Part shown: piece by piece, positions 45,184-56,172 of the stretch
Layout of the letters: every line of letters starts with the position of its first letter
How positions within the stretch are numbered: position 1 is the first letter of the stretch
DNA from: Adineta steineri
Lineage: Eukaryota; Rotifera; Eurotatoria; Adinetida; Adinetidae
Direction of reading: 5' to 3'
Length of the DNA: 64,000 nt
Assembly (NCBI GenBank): GCA_905250115.1
Contig: CAJNOI010000012.1
Location: forward strand, 65,240 to 129,239
Position numbers and translations under genes: made by a program
Notes under the pieces: model-generated
What the model was told of the DNA's origin: nothing
Databases searched by the model: none
What the model saw: the letters and a program-made list of their open reading frames with translations, nothing else

Positions 45184-46766
45184 ATGGCTGGACATCGAAA
45201 AATGATAATTATAACATCAGATGAAGATTTAATTCGTCAAGTCGTTTCGAATAAAACTAAAAATACACGTATTATTGATTGGATTGATGATAATGATAAT
45301 ACTGATGCGTCGTTTCTTGCACAATTATCTGAAGTTGTTTGTATTTTTATTTGAATTTCATATATATATACCATTTTAAGTTTTCTTTTGTAGAATTCTA
45401 CACGTGATCAAGTATATAAACGAGCACTTGATTCATCTCATAATGAGCAATCAAAACAAGCAAAACTATCAAAAAAATCATTGGATATAATTTGTGCTAT
45501 TTGTAATGATCGTGCAAATGGATTTAATTATAATGTTCTTTCCTGTGCATCATGTAAAGCATTTTTTCTTCGAAATGCAAATCAACAGTCGGTTAGTTTC
45601 GTATTTGATTTGCTTGTATATTGATTTGGATTCTTTTTTTAGAAGAGAATACGATGTATAACAGGTCAAAATCAATGTTCAGTTGCACATGAAATACAGC
45701 GAAAATGTCCACAATGCCGATTAAATCGTTGTTTTGCTGCAGGAATGAGACAAGATTTTCTTCTTAGTGATGAAGTAAAACAACGAAGAAAAAAACCTAC
45801 AAAAGATAAACGAAATACTTCATCAAAACGTTCCTCAACAGTCGATCCAACATCACAATTTTCGACGAATTCAGAACCACTTGATGACATCGATCGTGTA
45901 AGTTTATCGTTTTAGTTAAATTTGAAATTTAATCGGAAAAAATTGATTTTTGTTCATTTTAGCTATTAATGGATACAGATGAAAATCTTGATTTAAATAA
46001 TGAGTTAGAAGATATATCATTGAGAACATTATCTATTGAAGAATGGATAACAATTGAAAATATTCGATCTTCATTTTTATTGATTTTTCAAAATGAAGAT
46101 AAAGGTTGTCCTTGTTTCGATATGTCAAGTCGTGCTAATGCTCTTATTTCTTGGTCCCAATTCATTAATAGAGTGGCTCTAAAATTTATTACATTCTTTC
46201 GACAAATAGATGAATTTGAAAATCTACATGATGATGATCGTTTTCTATTGATTAAATATAATCTTCATCCAAATTTTTCATTATTCAAAAGTGTGATTTA
46301 TAAACCATACAATGATTGTTGTTTGACTGATAATAATCATATGGCAGTTAGACAATATCAGTTCTATAATTTATGTGGTGATTCATATGGTATTCGTGAA
46401 GCATACATACATATGATAAGTTCTATTGTTCAAGTAACTGAACAAGATCCAATATTTTTATCTCTCCTATCGACAATATTTATTTTCACTCAAGGTTTAG
46501 CAATAAATGATGAAGGATTATTACTAAAAGATTCATTAGCTGTTTATCGAGCTCAAAGTCATTATACAACATTACTTTGGAAATATTTAGTTAGTAAGCA
46601 AGGTGAAATACAAGCGCGCAGATATTTTACTCAATTGTTGACGACAATCTTTCAAATACAGTTCGTGTGTAGAAGATTTCAACAGTTTTTTCGTACTCAA
46701 ATAATATCATGTAACACAGCGGATAAAGTTGCACCGATTATGCAAACTGTTTTACAAATTTATTAA
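45184..46766 (+). CDS. Nuclear receptor with divergent P-box
   Basis: Four exons: 45184 to about 45336, 45394-45591, 45643-45897 and 45963-46766, giving about 469 residues. The first donor is ambiguous (phase-0 options at 45331 or 45337). The DNA-binding domain spans the intron between exons 2 and 3: finger 1 C-x2-C-x13-C-x2-C (CAICNDRANGFNYNVLSCASC), finger 2 ending CPQCRLNRCFAAGM. The P-box is CASCKAFF rather than the usual CEGCKGFF. The hinge is Lys/Ser-rich. The C-terminal part is helical and fits a ligand-binding domain (F-x-x-I-D-E-F-x-x-L-x-x-D-D-R-F-L-L-I-K is the signature region), but no acidic AF-2 helix is evident at the end. The frame from GTG 45172 adds four residues; ATG 45184 is preferred. 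It is a ligand- or DNA-dependent transcription factor. Confidence 0.87.
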
Positions 46767-47034
46767 TTCAATTTTTTATTTATTATAAAAGTTGAATATA
46801 TTATATATTACAATAAAAGTTATTTACTAATTCAGATTAAAGATCATTTTCGTTTTTTTATTTTACTTAAGTTTAGGAACTTTTGACTGTCCTAAGTATA
46901 GATGAATGCTAGAGTGGAGGTGTGGATCACAATAACAGATAAAGTCTGTATATTGTAAGCAGGTTTATTAATATTAATTATTTTGAAGTGAAAAAATTAC
47001 AATACAATACAACGTTAATATGAGGTTTTTGGTG

Positions 47035-48116
47035 TCAATATATTGGTTGTAAGTTTCGTGTTGCTGCGGTTGTTATCGGAACTTGTTGATGTTGTACTCT
47101 GTTTCTTCTATTAACAGGACAACATAAGATCTTGATCTTCTTAATTATTTCCGGCAGACTGATCAAACAAATAAATGGCATTAACAATGGTACAAGGTAT
47201 CCGGCATATAAAAAATAGAGTAAGTTTAAAGTAAATAGAAAAAATGGATCAATCCAGAGTCGAATCAATGAGAAGACTGTTATGGGTAAGTAGATGCTAA
47301 GAAAAAGAAAAGAAATGGAGAGTAGTTGACTGGTAAGTTTGCGAGTAATGCGCCATGTGTTGGCGCGTTGCATCATATATTTTTGGTGAACTACTCGTAC
47401 GGTGAGAAGAACATTGACAATGACAGTACTGAGAATAGGTATAAATGAGCTAAGTATCCAATCAATTGTGCCAATCACTCCTTGAAATGAGTAACATGCA
47501 CCTGTACACCACAGTTGAGTATAATCGAATTGTTGTTGACATGGATAAAATATGATAAATATCACGTACCAAATGCAATAGTAGACAAATGGCACTATAA
47601 TTGGTATGTAGTGTTTGAGATGAGAATTCATAAAGTTTCTGTGAAAGATAAAGATATATCGTTGAACGGAGGCGACTGCCATTATCCAGAAACTAACTGT
47701 GTAAAGAAGATAATTGGCAAAGATCCAATAGATACAAAGAGAATAAGAGGCTGGAAAAAGTTGACCATAGTAAAGGTAGACAAGCGTAATTGGTAATTCA
47801 ATTGTAGTAATGAGAAAATTACAGAGTAATAAACATATAACACTAAAATAAAATTAATCAATTAAGCAACAAGTAAATAAAAGAAAAATTAACTGTTCTC
47901 AATAAAAACAAATACTTACACATGATGATGTTGTTTCATATGTAAGTCTCGTAAGCGAATAAAATAATAGAATATAATTAAACTGCAAAAGACCGATGGA
48001 ATTTGACAGCTAATCAATAAGCTAAATTTAATTTTTCGACTAAATGGTGTTTCGAATACAGAAAAACCATTATTACCATAGTCGACAGTTTCATTGCTAT
48101 TACCGGATCTGTTCAT
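47035..48116 (-). CDS. Rhodopsin-like GPCR
   Basis: Two exons, 47920-48116 and 47035-47842, with a 77-nt intron, give 334 residues. There is an N-glycosylated N terminus, and seven hydrophobic segments. TM1 is in exon 1 and the splice lies at the start of TM2. TM3 ends in SVQRYI in place of DRY. Cys in YSLCIYW and ECL2 Cys in LWCTGAC could form the usual disulphide. TM7 has LLMPFIC instead of NPxxY, followed by a Cys/basic helix 8. The same variants occur in the receptor at 20452, so both belong to one divergent bdelloid class of peptide-type receptors; the ligand is unknown. This copy has no break. Confidence 0.87.
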
Positions 48117-49236
48117 TCTTTTTATTTGATAACGATAAAAGTACTATTAATATTGCGTAGGTTTTCACTTCTTTTATCTATAAAAAAAACATAAAGCTTT
48201 GGTATCTTATGGATCAAATCAATAACTATCCGTTATAGAATCTTTACTATCATAAACTGTTATCTATTGAGAAGGATACTATTGGGAAGTTCATCAAAAA
48301 ATGAATATAAATGATACATTTTGTTCGTCCAGGTTGTGAAGTAAAGCCTTTTTTCTAATGACGATTTTTAATGAGAAAATGCGCTTAATCATTGAAATGA
48401 TGTTTGAAGAAGAATAGAATAAGAAGGAGATGTTCCTGAATTCTATAATATCCGAGACAGCATGACATCAAATGAAATAAGAAAGAAATATATGATTTGA
48501 CGTTAATGTAGCTATTTTGACAAGGGAAAAGGAAATAAAACATCTCGTTATGTTGCGCTTTATAATGAGTTGAGAAATAAAAGAGTTTCCTCTCATTTTA
48601 TTCTTGTTCAAACATCTTTTCAATGATTGAAGAAATTTTCTCATGAAAAAAATTCTGCTTTACGATCTAAATGAATCATTTATACTAACTTTTTGATGAA
48701 ATTCACTTGATGGATGAAAAGAGCAAGAACTATTCCAACAGTTCATGCTAGCAAAGATCCTGCTACATTAATTACCGTAGTTCTTAATAACTGAATAAGG
48801 TTTTAATTTTGGATCGAAATGTTTTGATAAGAGCGACGCATCTAGAGGAGATAAAGAAAAGAAACAAAAAATATAATGTAGGGAGAAACTAGAAGCATAT
48901 TCAGAATATGCATCGTGATCAATTGAATATTTTTCTAGTGTATATTAAAAAACATTTCTATTTTATTAATGTTATAGAATATAAATTGACTACTAGCCAA
49001 ATGTTAATATAATTTTTATCGAATTTTATTATTTAGCATCGCTTATTCGAGTCAGAATATAGATAATTTGTGTTGTTTAAATAAATTATTTAATTTAAAC
49101 TTGTTTTATTCTACTTTTCTTAATAACTTTATTACATGTAAATCGTTTGCGATGATTCGTTGATAAAACATGAATTTTTATGAAAATTTATAAGCAGTAT
49201 AAAAAAAATGACACACATTAGGGATATATGACCAAT
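48117..49236. other. AT-rich intergenic region
   Basis: 1.1 kb with no gene or repeat that I can support. It should contain the promoter of the receptor on its left. Confidence 0.45.
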
Positions 49237-50776
49237 CTAACACATACTTTTATCGATATCAAATCTTTGTACGCGATGATTATTAGAATCGACCACATAG
49301 AGATTGCCATCAGAATCTAGTGCTATATCAGTTGGATTAAAAAGTTGATCAGATTCAGAGCCTGGTTTGCTATCACCAGCAATAACATGACCACGTGTAG
49401 CGCCACGTAGCCATCGCATTATTTGGTTACTACTAGTATCAGTCAGATATACGGCGCCCGAATCATCAACAACAACACCAGAAGGATTTCCTAATTGATA
49501 TGGTTCATTATCAAGAGATCCGGCAGCAACAATCGTTATCTGTGTTGATCCATTATCGACTTTTATCACTCGATGATTATTTGCGTCAGCAATATAAACA
49601 GATTGATTTCGATCAACGAACAACAAACGTGGAAAACTAAGTTCTGAAGTGATTAATTGTCCAACAGTCTCACCAGTACGCCATTTTCTCACTTCGTACT
49701 TAATTTCACTAGATAAATAGATTGATCCTTCTTCATCTTGTGCAACACCGAAGACAAAAAACTCTTCAATAATTGTTTCTCCGCCTTTAGCATTTGGATG
49801 CCATTTCTGTAAACGACTGTTACCTGTATCACTAATGTACATAATTCCATCCTTATCAACGACAACATCAGTCGGTTTATGAAATTGATTAGCATCTTCT
49901 CCTTCATCATTTCCACCTGCGACTAGCTGACCACTGGATACACCATGATCCCATTTGACTATACGATGATTTTCTGTGTCCGCCACATAAATAGCTTGAT
50001 TTTTATCGATAAAAAGTCCATAGGGATAAAGTAATTGATTGAGTTCTGATCCTTGATCAGTGCCCCCAGCTACAGTTGTTCCATTTCGTGACCATGTTGC
50101 ATTTGCACAAATACCATCAGCAGGTTTTGGAGAATCTTAAACAATAAAGAAAGAACAATAAACATCGATCTGTTCCATAAAAGTAAACTATTTCTTGACT
50201 GACTTAGAACTGAGTGAAAGAGAGTATAAATAATATTAAAAGAGAATATCATATTCACATTATCGATTTTCATAGCTTCGAAAAAATAGTTAAAACGAAA
50301 ATAAATATTATTCTGTTATAGCAAAGATTGCAATAGGCATGATAAAATCACTGTTTTTTTCTCAACGTAACTTTTAGCAAGATACAGAGTACTATGGGAT
50401 ATAAAGTAACTATATTCTATGGTTAATTTAAACGTAGTATTTAAAAATATTGAGAAGCGCGAGTCTGAAGCTTACTTGATTGTTGAGTTGTAGTCATGGT
50501 TGTCGTTAATGATTCTGTTGTTATCGTTAGTGATGTGGTTGTAAGGACCGTCGTTATAGGGACCATCGTCATAGTTGTTGTTGCACTAGTAGTGTTAGTG
50601 TTTTCTTGCTTATCTGGTACAAGAATAACAAACTTGAGCATTAAAGTGAGGGTAACTACAAAAATTGTTAAGATGATAAAGGAGATGCAAATGATCTTAA
50701 ATTTGCGATGATGCCACCATTTGCGTGATCCATTAGTTTCAGCAGTATACTGACTGTAAGCATTGTTTTTATGCAT
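49237..50776 (-). CDS. Type II membrane protein with Thr-rich stalk and NHL propeller
   Basis: Two exons, 50476-50776 and 49237-50135, give 399 residues. A basic cytoplasmic head (WWHHRKFK) precedes one membrane helix (residues about 28-52). A Thr/Ser/Met-rich stalk follows (TTSATTTMTMVPITTVLTTT), probably O-glycosylated, and then a six-bladed NHL propeller in exon 2 (IYVADTENHRIVKW, MYISDTGNSRLQKW, IYLSS, VYIADANNHRVIKV, VYLTDTSSNQIMRW, LYVVDSNNHRVQRF). The architecture (head, helix, stalk, beta domain) parallels the LamG protein at 24674. It is a surface-anchored relative of the secreted NHL genes at 662 and 2852. The ligand is unknown. Confidence 0.9.
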
Positions 50777-51278
50777 CTTATAATTATTTTACAAAAAGTT
50801 AAACAAGAAAAAGAACGAGTTATTACTTGAAACTACTTTATATTTGCATACTATTCCTATGAGTAACAAAAGATAAGTAATATTATCTTCGTCATAAAAA
50901 AGGTATGCTATTCTTATGAATTTAAAGAATAAATTTTATATGTGAGCATGATAGTGCAACAGTATGCTTTACTTTAACATTTTGTTATGTCGGATATTTT
51001 TATCTTAGTAAATATATAATACAGTCAAAGAAATGATCTATTTTATTATAAGTTATGAACAACTATTGTTTTTCAATTTTTCAGCCTATAGATGTTGCAT
51101 AACAATAATATAGGCGTGGGTGAATATGGGTGTTGGTATAGAAGAAGAGAAACTCACACTCACACCCGCATCCACCGCGTACCCACACCGACATCTACAC
51201 CCTCACTCATTTCTTCATTCATACACAACCGTTGTTAATTTTACAAAAAGTATCGAATGCATTCTCTGAATGGTTTAT
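50777..51278. other. Intergenic region with telomere-like hairpin
   Basis: About 500 bases between two minus-strand genes. The right half holds the hairpin repeat at 51112-51206. Confidence 0.5.
51112..51206. repeat. Telomere-like hairpin repeat (THR)
   Basis: The G-rich arm GGCGTGGGTGAATATGGGTG is followed by a GAAGAAGAG core and a long C-rich arm (CACTCACACCCGCATCCACC, then ACCCACACCGACATCTACACCCTC). The C-rich arm is longer than the G-rich arm. Confidence 0.75.
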
Positions 51279-52181
51279 TCATTGTGTCGCTACATTCAAC
51301 AGTAACATTATAAATACTATACAAAATAGACTCAAGTTTTGATAAATGTTTGCTTGCGAAGGTATTCTCGTAGTGCTTTGTGTGGTCGTAGTGCTATATG
51401 TTGTTGATGCATTGTAAAAGAGAATATTAAATTGATTAAGTATTTGTGTTATGTTGGAAACTCCCCCTTCGCCGTTACAAAAGTCTTTCTGGCAATAATA
51501 TAACAACGAATATTGCTCAACGTTAACAACAACTACGTCACTCGTATAATACGAAGCTTCATATGATGTTTCGTATATCGGTTGTTTTGTTGATGAACAA
51601 TTTTTCTCCAGTATTGTTCCGGTACTCTTGATGTTGTTCAGTTTTGTCATACAGGAGCTGTTGTTACACGACTGAAATTGATTGGTACTACTGGTGTGGT
51701 AACAGTTAATCGTATCTATAATAACTTCATTCGTATTTGAAAAAAACGGTTCAATTTGTGTTTTAAGTCTACCATAGCTAAACACGCTTAACTGAATCAA
51801 TTTTTCTACAACATATTTTCCATCGCAAAAATCTTCAGAATAGCAAATATGCTCTACTACTCCGGTAAGGACACCCGTTTCTAGATTGCCATACGTTTTT
51901 TCTGATACAATAGAGCTGATTAGTTGTTGTCTAAAGCTGCGAGTAACACCAGTATTATAACCAAAAGTTATATTGACTACTTCCTTTGTGTAATCAATAA
52001 ATAATTTTGTTTCACATTTCCGATAAAACTGAACCTGATCTCCAGCGCCGAATTGATCAGGCTTAAATAGTTCGCTAAACTTAACGACTCTTGAGCGGTA
52101 TGTTGGTATACACTTATACTGTTGCGAATAACTGAATGATACAAAACAAAATAAGAATATAATAATACTGTTTAGCGGCAT
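51279..52181 (-). CDS. Secreted or GPI-anchored Cys-rich surface protein
   Basis: Single exon, 300 residues. The N-terminal signal peptide (LNSIIIFLFCFVSFSYSQQ) is followed by two Cys-rich halves, each ending with a C-x-x-D-F-C-x-G/N motif (CYSEDFCDGK, CQKDFCNGEG). These recall the C-terminal CN signature of Ly6/uPAR-like three-finger domains, though the spacing is much longer. A Thr/Ser stretch (STTTTQSTTR) and a hydrophobic tail (LSLFCIVFIMLLLNVATQ) suggest GPI anchoring or a membrane segment. There are many N-glycosylation sites. No specific function can be assigned. It sits at the edge of the telomere-like repeat cluster. Confidence 0.75.
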   Translation of the reverse strand: MPLNSIIIFLFCFVSFSYSQQYKCIPTYRSRVVKFSELFKPDQFGAGDQVQFYRKCETKLFIDYTKEVVNITFGYNTGVTRSFRQQLISSIVSEKTYGNLETGVLTGVVEHICYSEDFCDGKYVVEKLIQLSVFSYGRLKTQIEPFFSNTNEVIIDTINCYHTSSTNQFQSCNNSSCMTKLNNIKSTGTILEKNCSSTKQPIYETSYEASYYTSDVVVVNVEQYSLLYYCQKDFCNGEGGVSNITQILNQFNILFYNASTTYSTTTTQSTTRIPSQANIYQNLSLFCIVFIMLLLNVATQ

Positions 52182-52375
52182 CTTTTAAGGTTACTTTTAA
52201 AACGATAATGTTCTTTTTAAAGCTCTCATTCTTTTTATATACGATCGAAAACAGGCAATAAATACAACATGTTGGTAAAATTGTTTCAAGTGGAGTATGT
52301 AGTGCATCAGTCAGTATATCAGAGGAAGAAGAGAAAAAAAGACAATGTGTCATTGCTACTTGAATATGAAACGAG

Positions 52376-52471
52376 CTGAAGGTGGGTGGGTTGGGTGAGT
52401 GTGAATATGGGACGATAGTGACCTGTTTAACATACCCACGCTCTCATCGACACTCAGATCTACAGCCTCAA
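52376..52471. repeat. Telomere-like hairpin repeat (THR)
   Basis: The left arm reads CTGAAGGTGGGTGGGTTGGG and continues as degenerate hexamers (GAGTGTGAATATGGG). The right arm carries CATACCCACGCTCTCATC and GACACTCAGATCTACAGCCTC. Confidence 0.7.
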
Positions 52472-52510
52472 GACAGTTGAACCCTCTCCCCTTCGCTCAA
52501 AAAAGTCGAT

Positions 52511-52740
52511 TTGAGGGTGTGGGTGTGGGTGTGGGTGTGGGTGTGGGTGTGGGTGTGGGTGNNNNNNNNNNGGGTGTGGGTGTGGGTGTGGGTGTGGGTG
52601 TGGGTGTGGGTGTGGGTGGATGGGTGGGTGTGTAGCTGTCGAGACTGTATTCACCTCACACCCAGACACAAACCCGCCTGTCTCAAATACCCACGTTCAC
52701 ACCCATTTCCATCCACTTTGCAACCACACTACACCCTCAA
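52511..52740. repeat. Expanded telomere-like hairpin with interstitial (TGTGGG)n array
   Basis: 230 bases. The left arm is about 17 nearly perfect hexamers of the bdelloid telomere unit (TGTGGG) from 52514 to 52617, split by a 10-N gap at 52562-52571. The middle contains GTGTAGCTG. The right arm is degenerate C-rich hexamers ending ACTACACCCTCAA, which pairs with the start TTGAGGGTG. The short gap in the middle of the array means its true length is unknown. Confidence 0.85.
52562..52571. other. Assembly gap (10 N) inside telomere-repeat array
   Basis: Ten N within the (TGTGGG)n run; the assembler could not resolve the array length. Confidence 1.
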
Positions 52741-52958
52741 ATAATCGGAGTTTTGACAGTTTCTAACCCAGTTTAACAAGATTATATGATTGGCGAATCA
52801 TTAAACTTGATAGCAATGAAGAGAAACTTACACCACGGGAAAGAGGGCACTTTATTGTAAAAAAGGCAAGCTAACTTGGTGGTTGCTTTCATCTGTAAGT
52901 CCGAGAAATCGGTCGGGGTTTTTCAAAATAATACTTTAAATAGTAAGATATGTTGGAC

Positions 52959-53049
52959 TTGAGGGTGGGTATGTGAGCAGATATTATATTCGCCTACCAT
53001 TCTCACTTGTTCACATCTACACTCACACCCATACACACACACGCTCTTA
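52959..53049. repeat. Telomere-like hairpin repeat (THR)
   Basis: It begins TTGAGGGTGGGTATGTGAG and ends CACTCACACCCATACACACA then CACGCTCTTAA. The arms are unequal, with the C-rich arm longer. Confidence 0.75.
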
Positions 53050-53357
53050 AATTACTTGTTACTCTGCCTTTTTGATGTATATTTTGCTGATGATTCTCTT
53101 CGGCGAACCGACAAAATGCCTAAAAGACGACCGATACACGAGTTATAGGCAAAACTGATTAAAGTTTTATTATAGCGACTTTGAAGATTGGCAAACACAG
53201 TCAGTATCCAAAGCTGATAAGAACTACTCATTTTCTTTTATATTGGCAATAAAAGTATTCATCTTGAAAAAATCCCTTTTCTACTTGTAAGCGATAACAG
53301 AATACGTCTCATAAATATGCCCGAGTTAGCAATATACTATAGCAAAAAAACATAAAA

Positions 53358-53571
53358 TGAAAGTGTAGGTATGGGTGTTGGTGAGGATGTAGCTGAGAGT
53401 GCGGGTTAAACACAATACCGACACCCACATCCACATCCGCACCGACATACACATCCGCACCCACACCTACACCCACACCCACATCCGCACCGACATCCAC
53501 ACCCACACAAACATCCACACCCACACCCACACCCACACCCACACCCACACCCACACCCACACCCACACCCT
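53358..53571. repeat. Expanded telomere-like hairpin with interstitial (CCCACA)n array
   Basis: The left arm is TGAAAGTGTAGGTATGGGTG with GGATGTAGCTG. The right arm is a long run of C-strand hexamers, degenerate from 53420 to 53510 (CCGACACCCACATCCACATC) and nearly perfect (CCCACA) from about 53515 to 53570. It is the mirror image of the copy at 52511, with the expansion in the other arm. Confidence 0.85.
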
Positions 53572-54368
53572 ATCGATTATTTAATTTAAGTTGCTTCGAA
53601 AAGTTCTCTATTTATATATTCTTCATATGATATAATCGTATAATAAAAGTATAGTAATAAGATAGAAAGAGAAAGAGTCAAAGAGGTGATCAAGTATATT
53701 CATGATCCTTTATTTTTCTTTTACAAACACAAAAGAAAGAATAATTACTACCTCATTGTGAGACTAAAATTGTTTTATGTTAATTAACAAATGAATACAT
53801 TTAAAGTCAATATAAAAATATTGAATAATACCAGAAAAAAAAGAAAATCTATATTCTGATTATTTTCAGGTTTTATTTTGAGAAATATTTCTTTATTTGA
53901 ATAATAATAATTTATGATAAATAAATGTAAATATCAATCGAATTTGTTTTGTTTTGTTCTAAATGATGTTTATTCACACATTAGTTTTATTTCAACATGA
54001 TTCATACTTATTTTTTGCTTCATAATGAGACAATACTCACTCTTTCTTTTATATTTCTAGACGAAAAACAAAAGATGGTGATAATAGCAGATCATTTCTT
54101 GCTCTCTGTACCTGAGTACTGTATTTTATTATACGATTATATCATGTGAAGACAAATCCAACGCATGAATAATATTAATGAGTCATGACTAAATATTCTT
54201 TGCTCTTTGTTTTGCACTGAAAGAACAAAAACAAATATTATCATTGTATTTAGGAGCATTAAGTATGAAATAATGCTATATAAACAGAAATTTTCATATC
54301 GATTTGTATGAAGCAATTTATATTAATCCTTCAATAAAAAATATACGAATATATTTCTTTTATCAAGA

Positions 54369-54880
54369 ATGGTTATTCTGGATAAAATATCATTTGCGTT
54401 AACTTTGTGTTTCGCTGGACATATTATATTGCTACCGTCTAGTTTCGGTGCACCCTCAGGATGTAAGGACGATTACACAAGTGAGTAGAATATTCATTGT
54501 TATGGTGAATGTTTTATTTTGATATTTATTTTAAAATAGAAGAGGAGTTGGACAACTACTGCAAATATGGAAACGGACAAGAACCAGACATATGTAAACA
54601 GTATTGTCAGAAAGCACGTACGATTGATACTTCGATCTTGCCATATCCATTGAACAAGTTGAATAAAACGTTGATTGGTCAGTTACGAGCTGGATGTGAT
54701 GGTTTTTGTTACCAAAATAGTACGTGTTTGTGTGGATTTGCTAGTGGTCAATTATATGAAGAGGTTTCGAAAATTAAACTTGCACAGATCGCTCCTACAG
54801 ACACAGTTTTTCTTTCATCTGTTGTTATAGGTGGCAAAAATATTACCGTATCTCAACTTCTTTGTGAAGACCCTGAATAA
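54369..54880 (+). CDS. Small secreted Cys-rich protein
   Basis: Two exons, 54369-54480 and 54540-54880, with a 59-nt intron, give 150 residues. Residues 1-28 form a signal peptide (ISFALTLCFAGHIILLPSSF). The mature part has about ten Cys, including CKYGNGQEPDICKQYC and CDGFCYQNSTCLCGF, which suggests a small disulphide-rich extracellular fold, and it ends in LLCEDPE. I do not recognise the family. It follows the telomere-like cluster and shows no telomere-like sequence itself. Confidence 0.75.
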
Positions 54881-55437
54881 ATTTGATTCAATATAAATTA
54901 CTTTTTTTACATTAAAGAAAATATTATAATCAAGCTTTTAATTTTTTTGTATTTGACTATTTTTTATTTCTAATAAATTTTTCTTTTCTTTGAAATACAA
55001 CAATTTTTTAATAATTAAATAAATAATTTGAAGTTTAATGTTTGTATCTATTTTTCGATTGTTAATTATAAATATAATAAGAAAATAAAAACGATATATT
55101 CAATAGATATTATCAAATTGTGTTAAACATAATTTTGTTATATCTAAACAAATATAGTGAGTTTGAAAAGGTTTTGCAATAAAAAATAATCAATATGAAG
55201 ATTTTTTTTATAAAACTCATCTTTTACAGATAGGATATTTTTTTTGAAAAGTATAAATATTTTCATGGAGATTAAATAATCTTCTAACTACCAGATGTTT
55301 TGGAAAATTAAATAATAATTTTTTAAGTTTTAAATTCAATTCGTTAACTTTAAAATAGAATATTTTATTTTTGTTGTAGAATTGATTTCTAAAATCTTAA
55401 ATATTTTGCAAAAGACTAAATTATGTTTCTAATAAAA

Positions 55438-55503
55438 CTAGGGTGTGAGTGTGGGTTAAGGGAATAATGAAATCTATACATACATCCACACCCGCACCCT
55501 TAA
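55438..55503. repeat. Telomere-like hairpin repeat (THR)
   Basis: Left arm CTAGGGTGTGAGTGTGGG, right arm CATCCACACCCGCACCCTTA, with an A/T core of about 25 bases. Arms of equal length can pair almost throughout. Confidence 0.78.
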
Positions 55504-55639
55504 GACTCAATATGGGAAATTGTATAGAAATGGATTAACATATTCAACTAAACAAGATATAATTCTAGGAAAAACAAGATAAAAATTATATAAATTTGCA
55601 TTTTCTTTAACATGAATATTTCCTTTCTTCTCTACTAAT

Positions 55640-55831
55640 GTGTTTAAATTCATTAGTGGCGGAATTTATTGGCTTAGTATTAGTCTTATAATAGAACTAG
55701 CTCAACAAATCATTGGTAATTACATAGAAAAGAATAAAAACAAACGGCTTCAGAAATTATGTAAATTGAAAAACTTTAAAACATGGGATCAGAATCGAAT
55801 GCAAGGCTTTTTAGAGTATAATAATTCATGA
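55640..55831 (+). CDS. Small hypothetical protein (doubtful)
   Basis: 63 residues starting in a run of aliphatic residues (IYWLSISLIIELAQQIIG), then a Lys/Asn-rich tail. No upstream exon, family or conserved neighbour is evident. It could be an isolated exon or chance. Confidence 0.2.
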   Translation: MFKFISGGIYWLSISLIIELAQQIIGNYIEKNKNKRLQKLCKLKNFKTWDQNRMQGFLEYNNS

Positions 55832-55910
55832 TACTATATTCCAATGTGAAGTTTTATGCTTTTATTATTAATAAAATCTTTTTTTTGCTCAATAACTAAA
55901 TTTAATACTT

Positions 55911-55975
55911 TGGAGTGAAGGTGTAAGTGTTTGTGGGTGTAAATAAAGAAGAGTTACTCACATCGACACCCGCTT
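55911..55975. repeat. Telomere-like hairpin repeat (THR)
   Basis: Left arm TGGAGTGAAGGTGTAAGTG and TTTGTGGGTG; right arm CTCACATCGACACCCGC. A degenerate copy. Confidence 0.65.
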
Positions 55976-56082
55976 ATATTTCATGACACGTGAGTTTTTA
56001 TAATTCTGTTATTTTTTCTTTTGAAAAATATTTGTTTCGATGTTCAAATATTTTTTACGATATCTTTATCAATAGACAAGAT

Positions 56083-56150
56083 TGATAAGAGAAGGTGAAT
56101 GTAGATGTAAGTGAATGAGAATGAGATCAACATCCTCACCCATACTATCA
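56083..56150. repeat. Telomere-like hairpin repeat (THR)
   Basis: Left arm GATAAGAGAAGGTGAATGTAG; right arm CATCCTCACCCATACTATC. It lies just beyond the 3' end of the NCS1 permease gene. Confidence 0.6.
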
Positions 56151-56172
56151 AGATATATAAACAAAACATGGT

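Larger units (their letters stand above)
52182..54368. other. Telomere-like repeat cluster and AT-rich spacer
   Basis: No gene. 52376-53571 is about half telomere-like hairpin sequence (four copies, two of them expanded). 53580-54368 is AT-rich and probably carries the promoter of the secreted protein at 54369. Reading frames through the arrays (for example His-Pro and Val-Gly repeats) are artefacts. Confidence 0.7.
54881..56172. other. Intergenic region with three telomere-like hairpins
   Basis: 1.3 kb of AT-rich DNA with hairpins at 55438-55503, 55911-55975 and 56083-56150. A 63-residue frame at 55640-55831 has one hydrophobic segment and a basic tail but no other support. Confidence 0.55.

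Noticed and set aside
52460..52744. His-Pro and Val-Trp repeat proteins across the telomere-like array
   Set aside because: They are translations of (TGTGGG)n in different frames, span an N gap, and have no start context or conserved flank.
53309..53584. Gly-Val or Thr-His repeat protein frames
   Set aside because: They are translations of the degenerate CCCACA hexamers.
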